Shown: positions 29,811 through 39,429, counted from the first letter of the stretch. The stretch: 64,000 bases of DNA from Noviherbaspirillum sp. UKPF54 (GCF_007874125.1 NZ_CP040128.1:4588001-4652000); one strand, 5' to 3'. Numbers and translations: made by a program. The notes: generated from the sequence alone by a model not told the origin.

Positions 29811-29836
29811 GCAGTCGCGTGAAAGAGCGCGACTGC
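29811..29836. repeat. Inverted repeat between the thioesterase and phosphatase genes
   Basis: Perfect 9-bp arms GCAGTCGCG and CGCGACTGC with an 8-nt loop, 63 bp past the thioesterase stop on the minus strand. No T-tract, so it is either a weak terminator, an RNA-stabilising hairpin or a binding site. Confidence 0.5.
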
Positions 29837-29899
29837 TTGAGAAAACTCAGGCTTTGCTGCGGTGACGGGAAGGCGTCGTCCCGAGGCATTACCGGATCA

Positions 29900-30322
29900 T
29901 CAAGACTGTCCGGTCAGCGCCGACAGCGGCGGGATGGGGCGCGGCTTGCGCCTTTCGTCGGTGGCAACGTAGGTGAGGGTGGCTTCCGTCACTTTGACCG
30001 TTTCTGCCTGCAAACGATTACGCTCGGCATAGACTTCCACGTTGACCGTGATCGAGGTATTACCGACCTTGACGACGTCCGCGTAGAAGGACAGCAGGTC
30101 GCCGACGAACACCGGCTGCTTGAACAGGAAGGAATTTACCGCAATCGTCGCCACGCGCCCGTTGGCGCGGCGCACCGCCGGCAGCGAACCGGCGATATCG
30201 ACTTGCGCCATGATCCAGCCGCCGAACACATCGCCGTGCACGTTGGCGTCGGCCGGCATCGGCATCACGCGCAATTCCGGCATTTTCCCGACCGGCAAGC
30301 AGGATTGATGTGTGTCTGTCAT
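29900..30322 (-). CDS. yciA: Acyl-CoA thioesterase, YciA-like hotdog protein
   Basis: Hydrolyses acyl-CoA to free acid and CoA. At 140 aa it has a hotdog fold with the YciA-type signature HGDVFGGWIMAQVDIAGSL, which includes the catalytic Asp region, then VATIAVNSFLFKQPVFVGDLL. GGGAG precedes the ATG. It is probably a hexamer in the cytoplasm. The neighbouring acyl-CoA ligases suggest a role in balancing acyl-CoA pools, but it is not in the same operon. Confidence 0.9.
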   Translation of the reverse strand: MTDTHQSCLPVGKMPELRVMPMPADANVHGDVFGGWIMAQVDIAGSLPAVRRANGRVATIAVNSFLFKQPVFVGDLLSFYADVVKVGNTSITVNVEVYAERNRLQAETVKVTEATLTYVATDERRKPRPIPPLSALTGQS

Positions 30323-30437
30323 GTTTTATTCTCCCAAGAGTATCCGCATCGGCATGGCGCCTGTCCTGCGTCTGTCGAATGACAGGGCCTACGCTACAAT
30401 CGTCCAAGCATAAACCATTCTGATTTCCCCCGTCGCC

Positions 30438-32294
30438 ATGCGCCGTCATTCCGCTTCCTATCCCGAACCCGCCGCCAACCAGGGCACGCGCAACGATTGG
30501 ACCACGCTCAAGACCCTGTTCCCGTATCTGTGGGCATACAAGTGGCGCATGCTGCTGGCGCTCTTGTTCCTGGTCGGCGCCAAGCTCGCCAATGTCGGCG
30601 TGCCGCTGGTGATGAAGGCGCTGATCGATCGCATGACGGTCTCGCCCGATCATCCGCGCGCCCTGCTGGTGCTGCCGCTCGGAGTGCTGGTCGCCTACGG
30701 CGCGTTGCGGGTATGCACCACCTTGTTTACCGAACTGCGCGAATTCGTCTTTGCGAAAGTCACGCAGCGCGCGGTGCGCACCATTGCCCTGAAGGTGTTC
30801 CGGCATCTGCATGCGCTGTCGCTGCGCTTTCACCTGAACCGCCAGACCGGCGGCATGACGCGCGACATCGAGCGCGGCACGCGCGGCATTTCGTCGCTGG
30901 TGTCGTACACGCTGTACAGCATCCTGCCGACCCTGGTCGAAATCTCGCTGGTGATCGGCTATCTGGTGCTGCATTACGACATCTGGTTTGCCGTCATCAC
31001 TTTCGCGGCGCTGCTGACCTACATCGCCTTCACCGTCCTGATCACCGAGTGGCGCACCCACTTTCGCCGCACCATGAACGAGCTCGACTCGAAGGCGAAC
31101 ACCAAGGCGATCGATTCGCTGATCAATTACGAAACCGTCAAATACTTCGGCAACGAAGAGTACGAGGCAAGCCGCTACGACCGCAGCCTGGAAAAATGGG
31201 AAACGGCGGCGGTGAAGTCGCAGACTTCGCTGTCGCTGCTCAATACCGGCCAGTCGCTGATCATCGCGATTGCCGTCACGCTGATCCTGTGGCGCGCGAC
31301 GCAGGGCGTCATCGACGGCAAGATGACGCTGGGCGACCTGGTGCTGGTGAACGCCTTCATGATCCAGCTCTATATCCCGCTGAACTTCCTCGGCGTGATC
31401 TACCGCGAGATCAAGCAAAGCCTGGCCGACATGGAACGCCTGTTCACGCTGCTCGACCAGCACCGCGAGATCGCCGATGCGCCGCACGCCAAGCCGCTGG
31501 CGGTCAAGGGCGCGGAGGTGAAATTCTCGCACGTCGATTTCAGCTACGAGACCAAGCGGCAAATTCTGTTCGATGTCGATTTCACGATTCGCGCCGGCAC
31601 CACCACCGCCGTGGTCGGCCACAGCGGTTCCGGCAAGTCGACGCTGTCGCGCCTGCTGTTCCGCTTCTACGACATCGGTTCCGGCGCCATCACGATCGAC
31701 GGGCAGGACTTGCGCGACGTGACCCAGACCTCGCTGCGCCGGGCGATCGGCATCGTGCCGCAGGACACGGTGCTGTTCAACGACACGATCGAATACAACA
31801 TTGCCTACGGCAAGCCGGACGCGAGCAAGGAGGAAATCGTCGCGGCGGCCAAAGCGGCCTACATCCACGACTTCATCGAAAGCCTGCCGGACGGCTACGC
31901 CACCATGGTCGGCGAGCGCGGACTGAAGCTGTCCGGCGGCGAAAAGCAGCGGGTGGCTATCGCGCGCACGCTGCTGAAAAACCCGGCGATCCTGATTTTC
32001 GACGAAGCGACCTCGGCGCTCGATTCCCGCGCGGAGCAGGCGATCCAGGGGCAGTTGAAGGAAATCGCGCGAGACCGCACCACGCTTGTCATCGCGCACC
32101 GCCTGTCGACGATCGCCGACGCCGCGCAAATCCTGGTGCTCGACCATGGCCGCATCGTCGAGCGCGGCACGCACTTCGAGCTGCTGGTGGCCGGCGGCGC
32201 CTACGCGCAGATGTGGGAGCGCCAGCAAGCCAGGAAGGATGATGCCACGGCGTCGCCCTCCGGAGGCATCGACAGCGAGACGGCCGTTGCCTGA
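30438..32294 (+). CDS. Atm1-type ABC transporter (heavy-metal/glutathione exporter family)
   Basis: A 618-aa half-transporter. The membrane domain (about residues 35-330, six helices) carries the Atm1/HMT1 segments RRTMNELDSKANTKAIDSLI and NYETVKYFGNEEYE. The ATPase has Walker A GHSGSGKST, signature LSGGEKQRVAIAR and Walker B ILIFDEATSALD. Bacterial relatives export glutathione-metal or glutathione persulfide compounds and protect against heavy metals, which fits the metal efflux operon downstream. A LysR regulator starts 59 bp after the stop, possibly in the same transcript. Confidence 0.93.
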   Translation: MRRHSASYPEPAANQGTRNDWTTLKTLFPYLWAYKWRMLLALLFLVGAKLANVGVPLVMKALIDRMTVSPDHPRALLVLPLGVLVAYGALRVCTTLFTELREFVFAKVTQRAVRTIALKVFRHLHALSLRFHLNRQTGGMTRDIERGTRGISSLVSYTLYSILPTLVEISLVIGYLVLHYDIWFAVITFAALLTYIAFTVLITEWRTHFRRTMNELDSKANTKAIDSLINYETVKYFGNEEYEASRYDRSLEKWETAAVKSQTSLSLLNTGQSLIIAIAVTLILWRATQGVIDGKMTLGDLVLVNAFMIQLYIPLNFLGVIYREIKQSLADMERLFTLLDQHREIADAPHAKPLAVKGAEVKFSHVDFSYETKRQILFDVDFTIRAGTTTAVVGHSGSGKSTLSRLLFRFYDIGSGAITIDGQDLRDVTQTSLRRAIGIVPQDTVLFNDTIEYNIAYGKPDASKEEIVAAAKAAYIHDFIESLPDGYATMVGERGLKLSGGEKQRVAIARTLLKNPAILIFDEATSALDSRAEQAIQGQLKEIARDRTTLVIAHRLSTIADAAQILVLDHGRIVERGTHFELLVAGGAYAQMWERQQARKDDATASPSGGIDSETAVA

Positions 32295-32353
32295 GGAGCG
32301 CGGCGGCTGCCGCGTGCTTTGCTTCGGCCGCTGAATCGCACTACCATGGCGGG

Positions 32354-33319
32354 ATGGAAACCAAATGGCTGGAAGACTTCATTTCGCTGGCTGAAACGCA
32401 CAGTTTCAGCCGCTCCGCTGAGCTGCGCCATGTGACGCAACCCGCGTTTTCGCGCCGCATCCAGTCGCTGGAAGCCTGGCTGGGCGCCGACCTGATCGAC
32501 CGCACCTCGTACCCGACGCGGCTGACGCCGGCGGGCGAAGTGTTCTACGAGCAGGCGATGGAAATGCTCGGCCAGATCAACAACGCGCGCGCGCTGTTGC
32601 GCGGCAAGCGGCCGACGGCGCATACCACGGTCGATTTCGCCGTGCCGCACACGCTGTCGCTGACCTACATGCCGAAGTGGATGACGCAGCTGGAATCCGG
32701 CTTCGGCCCGCTGCACACGCGCCTGATCGCACTGAACGTGCATGACGCGGTGATGGCCATGGTCGACGGCGGCTGCGACCTGCTGCTGTGCTATCACCAT
32801 CCGCGCCAGCCGGTGCAGCTCGATGCCAGCCGCTACGACATGCTTGTGCTGGGGCGCGAAGCCCTGCGTGCCTATGCGCGCTGCGACAAGTCCGGCACGC
32901 CGAAATTCGCGTTGCCGGGCACCGCGAAATCGCCGCTGCCTTTCCTGTCCTATACCAGCAACGCTTACCTGGGGCGCATGGTCGACCTGATCCTGGCCGA
33001 CGCCAAACGCGCGCCGCACCTCGACAAGCGCTACGAAACGGACATGGCCGAAGGCTTGAAGATGATGGCGCTGGAAGGCCACGGCGTGGCGTTCCTGCCG
33101 GAGTCGGCGGTCACGCGCGAGCTGCGGCAAAGGCAGCTGGCGCGCGCCGACGGCGGGCAGCCGGAATGGGAGGTGGAAATGGACATCCGCCTGTACCGCG
33201 AGCGTCCCACGGCGCAGCGCCCCGGCAAGCCGATCGTGGCCCGGCTGTGGGATTACTTGGTCGCGAGGAACGCGGCAGAGGGCAAGGCGCGCGCCTCCAA
33301 GGCCAGAGCGCCGCACTGA
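32354..33319 (+). CDS. LysR-family transcriptional regulator, HypT-like
   Basis: A 321-aa LysR protein. The helix-turn-helix lies in the first 60 residues (METKWLEDFISLAETHSFSR, then QPAFSRRIQSLEAWLGADL) and a substrate-binding fold follows. The opening METKWLxDF and the segment YTSNAYLGRMVD resemble E. coli HypT (YjiE), which responds to hypochlorite through methionine oxidation. It lies downstream of an Atm1 exporter and upstream of a metal efflux operon. A role in oxidant or metal stress is inferred. Confidence 0.88.
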   Translation: METKWLEDFISLAETHSFSRSAELRHVTQPAFSRRIQSLEAWLGADLIDRTSYPTRLTPAGEVFYEQAMEMLGQINNARALLRGKRPTAHTTVDFAVPHTLSLTYMPKWMTQLESGFGPLHTRLIALNVHDAVMAMVDGGCDLLLCYHHPRQPVQLDASRYDMLVLGREALRAYARCDKSGTPKFALPGTAKSPLPFLSYTSNAYLGRMVDLILADAKRAPHLDKRYETDMAEGLKMMALEGHGVAFLPESAVTRELRQRQLARADGGQPEWEVEMDIRLYRERPTAQRPGKPIVARLWDYLVARNAAEGKARASKARAPH

Positions 33320-33562
33320 GACTGCGCGGTATTGCAGGCGACGGCCGGCCCCGCCCTCCTATTTATTCCCGCGATTTTGATGGTGCTCAAGGTTTTTAAT
33401 GACGCTTGACGCACTGCGGCATTATCGGTGGCGACCGCCGCCGCCGGGCGCGACAATGGGTTCATACATGCTGTTTTCCGTCATGGGGAATAGCGGCTAT
33501 CGCGCATCGCTCGCTTTTTCCCCGAACAGGCAGTCGACAGCAGATCGGCTCGGAAAATCTGT

Positions 33563-33579
33563 CTTAAGAGTTTCTTAAG
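33563..33579 (+). promoter_or_regulatory. Direct repeat CTTAAG-N5-CTTAAG before the efflux operon
   Basis: Two identical hexamers CTTAAG, 11 bp apart centre to centre (33563-33568 and 33574-33579), 49 bp before the adaptor ATG. This is the arrangement of half-sites bound by OmpR-family regulators of the PmrA/QseB type (xTTAAx-N5-xTTAAx). The A/T-rich TTCATTTTTTAGAGT follows and may hold the -10 box. No response regulator is encoded nearby. The rest of the 33320-33627 gap shows no gene. Confidence 0.65.
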
Positions 33580-33627
33580 ATTCATTTTTTAGAGTCGACA
33601 TCCACAAAAACAAGCTGCGGACGCGTC

Positions 33628-34758
33628 ATGACTGAACTTGGGAAATTCTCTGCTGTATTGATCTTATCCGGCGCATGGGTGGCGTCGGCCATCGCGGCCA
33701 CCTCGGGCCTGCTCAAGCTGAGCGACGAGCAGATGCGCAAGTCGGGCATCGTGCTCGAGCGCGTGGGCGGCGCATCGTCGCAGGCTGGCGCAGGTGACGG
33801 TTTCAGGCTGTCCGGCACGGCGGTTTTTCCCGCCAAGGCGATCCGGATCGTGAGTGCGCCGGCGGCCGGCGTGGTGCAGGCCGTGCTGGCGGACCCGATG
33901 AGCAAGGTCGCCGCCGGCGCGCCGATCGCCCGCCTGTACAGCCCGCAGCTCCTGGAATGGCAGCGCGGCTACGTGCAATCGAGCGTGCAGGCGCAGCTTG
34001 CCGGCAGCAAGCTCAAGCGCGACGAAGCCTTGTTCAAGGAAGGCATCATTCCGGAAAGCCGGCTGCAGGAAACGCGCAGCGCGATGATCCAGAGCCGCGC
34101 GGCCGAGCAGGAACTGCGACAGACATTGAAGCTGGCCGGCATGGGCGACAAGGCCATCGGCGCGCTGGCGCAGTCGCAATCCATTTCCCCGGTTCTCACC
34201 GTGACGGCGCCGGCTCCCGGCACCGTGATCGAGCAGATGGCCGCGCCCGGCCAGCGCGTCGAAGCCGGCGCGCCGCTGGCGCGCATCGGCCAGTCCGGCC
34301 AGCTGTGGATCGACTTGCAGGCGGCGCGCGCGCAGGCCGCGGCGATCGGTGTCGGCGATGCGGTCAACGTGGTTGGCTGCACCCAGGCCGGGCGCGTGAC
34401 GGCAGTCGGCATGCAGCTCGACAGCGCGACGCAGACCGTCACGGTGCGTGCGGAGCTGCCGGCGGCGGAAAGCTGCCTGCGGCCGAACCAGTTCGTCGAA
34501 GCGCTCGTCAAGCCGACGCGCCTGCCTCCGGGCGCGTTGCAGATCCCGGCGGCGGCGCTGGTACGGCTTGACGGCAAGGACCACGTATTCGTGCGTGAAG
34601 GCGGCGGCTTGCGCCCGGTCGCCGTCACGGTCGCCAGCCGCGGCAGTGACAGCGCCATGGTGCAGGGGCCGCTCCAGCCCGGGGCCGAGGTCGCGGTGCG
34701 CGGCATGGCCACGCTCAAGGGCATGTGGCTGGGGATGGGCGCGGGCGAGGGACAATGA
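33628..34758 (+). CDS. RND efflux periplasmic adaptor (CusB/CzcB-like)
   Basis: Membrane fusion protein linking the inner-membrane pump to the outer-membrane channel; 376 aa. It has a signal peptide at 1-23 (MTELGKFSAVLILSGAWVAS, Ala-rich cleavage region). A beta-barrel/lipoyl hairpin follows (APAAGVVQAVLADPMSKVAAGAPIARL, split lipoyl motif at VTAPAPGTVIEQMAAPGQRV), with the coiled-coil hairpin between them and a C-terminal membrane-proximal domain (HVFVREGGGLRPVAV). No His-rich metal-binding N-terminal extension is present. Its stop overlaps the start of the pump gene (ATGA), giving tight coupling. Confidence 0.9.
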   Translation: MTELGKFSAVLILSGAWVASAIAATSGLLKLSDEQMRKSGIVLERVGGASSQAGAGDGFRLSGTAVFPAKAIRIVSAPAAGVVQAVLADPMSKVAAGAPIARLYSPQLLEWQRGYVQSSVQAQLAGSKLKRDEALFKEGIIPESRLQETRSAMIQSRAAEQELRQTLKLAGMGDKAIGALAQSQSISPVLTVTAPAPGTVIEQMAAPGQRVEAGAPLARIGQSGQLWIDLQAARAQAAAIGVGDAVNVVGCTQAGRVTAVGMQLDSATQTVTVRAELPAAESCLRPNQFVEALVKPTRLPPGALQIPAAALVRLDGKDHVFVREGGGLRPVAVTVASRGSDSAMVQGPLQPGAEVAVRGMATLKGMWLGMGAGEGQ

Positions 34759-37700
34759 TGATTGCACGTCTGATTGCTTTTTCTCTGGCACAGCGCCTGC
34801 TGATGCTGGTCTTGACGGCGGCGTTGATCGGCGCCGGCGCGCTGGCTTTTCGCGGCTTGCCGATCGACGCCTTTCCCGATGTGTCCTCGACCCAGGTGAA
34901 GATCATCATGAAGGCACCCGGCATGACGCCGGAAGAAGTCGAGATGCGCATCACCGCGCCGATCGAGCAGGAGTTGCTGGGCATCCCGCACCAGACGGTC
35001 CTGCGCTCGCAGTCGAAATACGCGATTGCCGACATCACGCTGGACTTCGAGGACGGCACCGATATCTTCTGGGCGCGCCAGCAAGTCGCCGAACGCCTCA
35101 ACAACGTGCTCGGCGCCCTGCCGCCCGGCGCCCAGGGCGGGCTGGCGCCGATCACCACGCCGCTGGGCGAGATGTTCATGTTTACCATCGAAGGCGACCT
35201 GCCGCTGACCGACAAGCGCACCTTGCTCGACTGGACGATCCGCCCGCAGCTGCGCGCCATTCCCGGCGTGGCGGATGTCAATGCGCTCGGAGGACTGGTG
35301 AAGAGTTTCGAGGTGGTTCCCGATCCGGCGGCGCTGGCCGCGCGCGGCATTTCGCTGGCACAGGTGCAGGCGGCGCTGGAAGCCAACAACCGCAACGACG
35401 GAGCGGGGCGCCTGTCCGACAACGAAGAGTCGCTGCTGATCCGCAGCGACGGCAGCGTGCGCAGCATCGACGATGTGAAAGCCATCACGATCGTCAGCCG
35501 TAACGGCACGCCGGTGCGCATCGGCGACGTGGCCGAGGTGCGTGTCGGCAGCATGACGCGCTACGGCACCGTGACCAAGGACGGGCGCGGCGAGGCGGTC
35601 GAGGGGCTGATCCTGGGCCTGCGCGGGGCCAACGCGCAGCAGGTGGTCGACCAGGTGCGCGCCAAGCTCGCCGATATCCAGAAAAGTCTGCCCAAGGGCG
35701 TGACGATCAAATCCTTCTATGACCGCGGCAACCTGGTCGAGCGCGCCGTCGGTACCGTGTCCAAGGCGCTGGTGGAGGCGATCGCGCTGGTGATGGTGCT
35801 GCTGTTCCTGTTCCTCGGCAATCTGCGCGCGGCGCTGGTGGTGGCGGTGATCCTGCCGCTGTCGGCATTGATGACCTTCCTGATGATGCGCTACTTCGGG
35901 CTGTCGGCCAACCTGATGTCGCTCGGCGGCCTGTCGATCGCCATCGGCATGCTGGTCGATGCGGCGGTCGTGGTGGTCGAGAATATCGAGGCGCATGCCG
36001 CGCATCCAGCACCTGGCGCCGCCCGCACCCGGCTGCACACGATCTACCGCGCGGTGCAGGAAGTCGCGGTGCCGGTCACCTCCGGCATGGCCATCATCGT
36101 GATCGTGTTCCTGCCGCTGATTACCCTGCAGGGGCTGGAAGGAAAGCTGTTCAAGCCGGTGGCGCTGACCATCGTCTTCGCCTTGTCCGGCTCGCTGCTG
36201 CTGTCGCTGACGGTGATTCCCGTGCTGGCGTCGTTTTTCCTCGGCGCGGCGGCGCATGAAAGCCCGTGGCTGGTGCGCAAAATCGAGCACGCGTATCTGC
36301 CGCTGCTGAGCTGGGCGCTGCAGCACCGCAGGACGGTGTACATCGCATCGCTCGCGGGGCTGGCGGCGGCGCTCGGCTTGTTCATGTTGATCGGCAAATC
36401 GTTCATGCCGACGATGGACGAGGGCGACATCATCATGCAGGTCGAGAAGATGCCGTCGATTAATCTGGCACGTTCGGCGGAAATCGACCGGACGCTGCAG
36501 GCGCGCATCCTGGCGGCGGTGCCGGAGGTCCGCAGCGTGGTGGCGCGCGTCGGCTCCGACGAGCTCGGGCTCGATCCGATGGGGCTCAACGAAACCGATT
36601 CCTTCCTGGTGCTCAAGCCGCGCGCCGAGTGGCGCGACCCGGACAAGGAAAAGCTGATCGATCGCCTGCGCCAGGTGGCGGCGGAATTCCCGGGGATTAA
36701 CGTCAGCTTCACGCAGCCGATCGAAATGCGCACTTCGGAAATGCTGTCCGGCGTGCGCGGCGACCTCGCGGTCAAGGTCTACGGCAGCGACCTGGCGAAG
36801 CTCAACGCGATGGCCGAACAGATCGTGCGCGTGCTGGAAGCCATCCCCGGCAGCCAGGATGTGCTGACGGTCCAGAACGCCGGCGTGCAGTACCTGCAGG
36901 TCGAGATCGACCGGGTGGCGGCCGGCCGCTACGGCTTGACCGTCGAACAGGTGCAGAACGATTTGCGCACGCTGGTCGAGGGGCGCACTGCGGGCATCGT
37001 GATCGAGGAGGGCCGGCGCCTGCCGCTGATCGTGCGCGGCAGCAGCGCGCTGCAGATGTCGCCGCAACTGTTTGGCGAGCTGCGCCTGCCGCTGGCTGAC
37101 GGCCAGGCCATCCCGCTGGCGCATCTGGCCAGGCTGCGCGCGGTCGACGGGCCGGTCAAGATCGAGCGCGAGAATTCGTCGCGCATGGTGGTGGTACGCG
37201 CCAATGTGCGCGGGCGCGACCTGGTCGGTTTCGTGGCAGACGCGCAGGCTGCTGTCGCCAAACAGGTCGCGCTGCCGGCCGGTTACCGCATCGCCTGGGG
37301 CGGCCAGTTCGAAAACCAGCAGCGCGCCGCGGCGCGTCTGGCGATCGTCGTGCCGATTGCGCTGGCGCTCATCTTCCTGCTGCTGTTTACTACCTTCGGG
37401 TCGGTGCGGCAGGCCACGCTGGTATTCGCCAATATCCCGTTCGCATTGATCGGCGGTGTCGTCGGCCTGGCCGTCACCGGTGAATACCTGTCGGTGCCGG
37501 CCTCGGTCGGATTCATCGCCCTGATGGGCATCGCGGTCCTCAACGGGCTGGTGATGATCAGCTATTTCAACCAGTTGAAGGCCAAGGGATTGAGCGCGGT
37601 CGACGTCGTGGTGGAGGGCGCGAAGCGGCGCCTGCGCCCGGTCATGATGACGGCCAGTATCGCCGCCTTCGGCCTGATTCCCTTGCTGCTGTCGACCGGG

Positions 37701-37823
37701 CCGGGCTCGGAAATCCAGCGGCCGCTGGCCATCGTCGTCATCGGCGGCCTGGTTAGTTCCACGCTGCTGACGCTGGTGCTGCTGCCGATCCTGTTCCAAC
37801 AATTCGGCATGGGGAAAAAATAA
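34755..37823 (+). CDS. Heavy-metal-type RND efflux pump (CusA/CzcA family)
   Basis: Proton-driven inner-membrane trimeric pump; 1022 aa with the two-fold repeat of six helices and large periplasmic loops. Landmarks are FRGLPIDAFPDVSSTQVKI at the first loop, the TM4 motif IAIGMLVDAAVVVVEN with the proton-relay Asp, FMPTMDEGDIIMQVEKMPSI opening the second loop and GFIALMGIAVLNGLVMISY near the end. It belongs to the heavy-metal (HME) branch, but the metal cannot be fixed from sequence. GAGGGACA precedes the ATG. An ATG three bases later is an equal alternative. Overlapping ends tie it to the genes on both sides. Confidence 0.93.
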   Translation: MMIARLIAFSLAQRLLMLVLTAALIGAGALAFRGLPIDAFPDVSSTQVKIIMKAPGMTPEEVEMRITAPIEQELLGIPHQTVLRSQSKYAIADITLDFEDGTDIFWARQQVAERLNNVLGALPPGAQGGLAPITTPLGEMFMFTIEGDLPLTDKRTLLDWTIRPQLRAIPGVADVNALGGLVKSFEVVPDPAALAARGISLAQVQAALEANNRNDGAGRLSDNEESLLIRSDGSVRSIDDVKAITIVSRNGTPVRIGDVAEVRVGSMTRYGTVTKDGRGEAVEGLILGLRGANAQQVVDQVRAKLADIQKSLPKGVTIKSFYDRGNLVERAVGTVSKALVEAIALVMVLLFLFLGNLRAALVVAVILPLSALMTFLMMRYFGLSANLMSLGGLSIAIGMLVDAAVVVVENIEAHAAHPAPGAARTRLHTIYRAVQEVAVPVTSGMAIIVIVFLPLITLQGLEGKLFKPVALTIVFALSGSLLLSLTVIPVLASFFLGAAAHESPWLVRKIEHAYLPLLSWALQHRRTVYIASLAGLAAALGLFMLIGKSFMPTMDEGDIIMQVEKMPSINLARSAEIDRTLQARILAAVPEVRSVVARVGSDELGLDPMGLNETDSFLVLKPRAEWRDPDKEKLIDRLRQVAAEFPGINVSFTQPIEMRTSEMLSGVRGDLAVKVYGSDLAKLNAMAEQIVRVLEAIPGSQDVLTVQNAGVQYLQVEIDRVAAGRYGLTVEQVQNDLRTLVEGRTAGIVIEEGRRLPLIVRGSSALQMSPQLFGELRLPLADGQAIPLAHLARLRAVDGPVKIERENSSRMVVVRANVRGRDLVGFVADAQAAVAKQVALPAGYRIAWGGQFENQQRAAARLAIVVPIALALIFLLLFTTFGSVRQATLVFANIPFALIGGVVGLAVTGEYLSVPASVGFIALMGIAVLNGLVMISYFNQLKAKGLSAVDVVVEGAKRRLRPVMMTASIAAFGLIPLLLSTGPGSEIQRPLAIVVIGGLVSSTLLTLVLLPILFQQFGMGKK

Positions 37824-38137
37824 TGGAACATCGATATAGCCATGTCCTGACGCTGGCGCTGCCCGCCGCGTTGGAAGAAGAGGTGCTCGACCATCTGCAG
37901 GCGCGCCCGGACTGGGTCAGCGGCTTCTCCGTCGCGCAAGCCGAGGGCTTCGGCAACGGCACTTCGTTGCCCAGCACGCTGGAACAGGTGCGCGGCAGGG
38001 CACGCCGCCGCCTCATCACGATCCTGATGGAGCAGGCGCACATCGAGCCGTTGCTGGCGAGCCTGCACGCCGAATTCCGCAATCCGGAAATGGCGTACTG
38101 GATCACCCCTTTGATCAAGTTTGGACGATTCGCATGA
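37823..38137 (+). CDS. DUF3240 family protein
   Basis: A 104-aa cytoplasmic protein, MEHRYSHVLTLALPAALEEE, recognised as DUF3240 by ALEEEVLDHL, GFSVAQAEGFG and VRGRARRRLITILME. The family has a compact alpha/beta fold similar to PII/CutA proteins and is found beside CzcCBA-type genes. It may sense metal or regulate the pump. Its ATG overlaps the pump stop (TAATG) and its own stop overlaps the next start (ATGA), so it is made in fixed proportion with the pump. Confidence 0.85.
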   Translation: MEHRYSHVLTLALPAALEEEVLDHLQARPDWVSGFSVAQAEGFGNGTSLPSTLEQVRGRARRRLITILMEQAHIEPLLASLHAEFRNPEMAYWITPLIKFGRFA

Positions 38138-39429
38138 AAGCAATGAAGCTGTTTTCGTTCGCCTGGCCGATGCTGGCCGTGGTCGTGGCCGCCTCGGCGG
38201 GCGCGCAAGAATATCCGCCGCTGTTGCCGCCCGAGGGCGCGGTGCGCAATTACCTGAACCAGTTGCCGCAGGTGCAGGCCGCTCGCAACGGTATTGAACT
38301 GGGACAGGCGAATGCCAGCCGCCTGGGCGCCGGCCCCTATGAATGGACCGTCAAGGGCACGCTGCAGCAGCGCCGCGAGCGCGCCGGTCCCCGCTACCGC
38401 GAAAACGAGTTGGCCGTCGAGCGCCCGGTGCGCTGGTTCGGCAAGGCCGACAAGGATCGGGCGCTCGGCGAAATTGGCGTGACGCTGGCCGAGCATGCGT
38501 TGGCCGATGCCTGGCATGAAGCCGGCCGCGCCTTCCTGAAGAACTGGTTCGACACGCTGCGCAACCTGCGCGCCGCGGCGCGCTTGCAAGAGCAGGCGGA
38601 CCTGCTCGGCCAACAGGCCGATGTCGTGCGCAAGCGCTACAAGGCCGGGGATGCGCCGCGCGTCGAGCTGATGCTGGCCGAAACCGAACGCGACAGGGCG
38701 CTCGGCGCGCAACGCCAGGCGGCGCTGCGTGCCGAGCGCAGCGTGGCCGATCTGCGCGTGCGCTATCCAGGCATCGCGCCGCAGGCGCCGCAGCAGCTGC
38801 CCGCGCCGGCGCCGATCGCCGGTTCCGCAAGCGAGTGGCAGCAGCGCATCCTGGCCGAGAATCACGAACTCCTGCTGGCGCGCGCCCAGGCCACGCAAGG
38901 CAAGCTGAGCGCCGAGCGCGCCGCGCTCGATCGCGTGCCCGACCCGACCATCGGCGTGCGCATCGCGCAGGAACGCGACAGCCAGGAAAAGATCGTCGGC
39001 CTCACATTGTCGATCCCGCTGTCCGGCACGCTGCGCCGCGCACAGCAGGACGCCGGCCTGGCGCAGGCGCGCATTGCGGAAGATCGCGCCCGGCAGTCGG
39101 AGACCAAGGCGCAAAGCGACGCGATCAGCACCGCCATGAATGCCGAGTCCGCCTACGAAGTCTGGCAACGCCTGGAGCAGGTTGCCCGGCAAACCGAAGC
39201 CAACACGGCGGTGGTATCCAAGGCGTATTCCCTCGGCGAAGCGCCGCTGGGCGAGCTGCTTCTCGCCAGGCGGCAATCGCTCGACGCCGTCGCCAGCGCG
39301 GAGGAAGGGCGCTTCGATGCGCTCGAGGCGTACGCCAGGCTATTGCTCGATGCCCATGTCATCTGGGACGAGCAGGCGGCCGACAGCCAGCGCGATGCGG
39401 CACCTACACTGACCCGCAAACCGCTCTAA
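38134..39429 (+). CDS. Outer membrane efflux factor (TolC/CzcC family)
   Basis: A 431-aa outer-membrane channel with signal peptide (MKAMKLFSFAWPMLAVVVAA, cleaved near GAQ). It has two repeated OEP units rich in long helices with heptad Ala/Glu/Arg patterns (RLQEQADLLGQQADVVRKRY and the equivalent in the second half). It completes a tripartite system with the adaptor and pump. The gene order adaptor-pump-DUF3240-channel differs from the common czcCBA order, where the channel comes first. Confidence 0.9.
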   Translation: MKAMKLFSFAWPMLAVVVAASAGAQEYPPLLPPEGAVRNYLNQLPQVQAARNGIELGQANASRLGAGPYEWTVKGTLQQRRERAGPRYRENELAVERPVRWFGKADKDRALGEIGVTLAEHALADAWHEAGRAFLKNWFDTLRNLRAAARLQEQADLLGQQADVVRKRYKAGDAPRVELMLAETERDRALGAQRQAALRAERSVADLRVRYPGIAPQAPQQLPAPAPIAGSASEWQQRILAENHELLLARAQATQGKLSAERAALDRVPDPTIGVRIAQERDSQEKIVGLTLSIPLSGTLRRAQQDAGLAQARIAEDRARQSETKAQSDAISTAMNAESAYEVWQRLEQVARQTEANTAVVSKAYSLGEAPLGELLLARRQSLDAVASAEEGRFDALEAYARLLLDAHVIWDEQAADSQRDAAPTLTRKPL

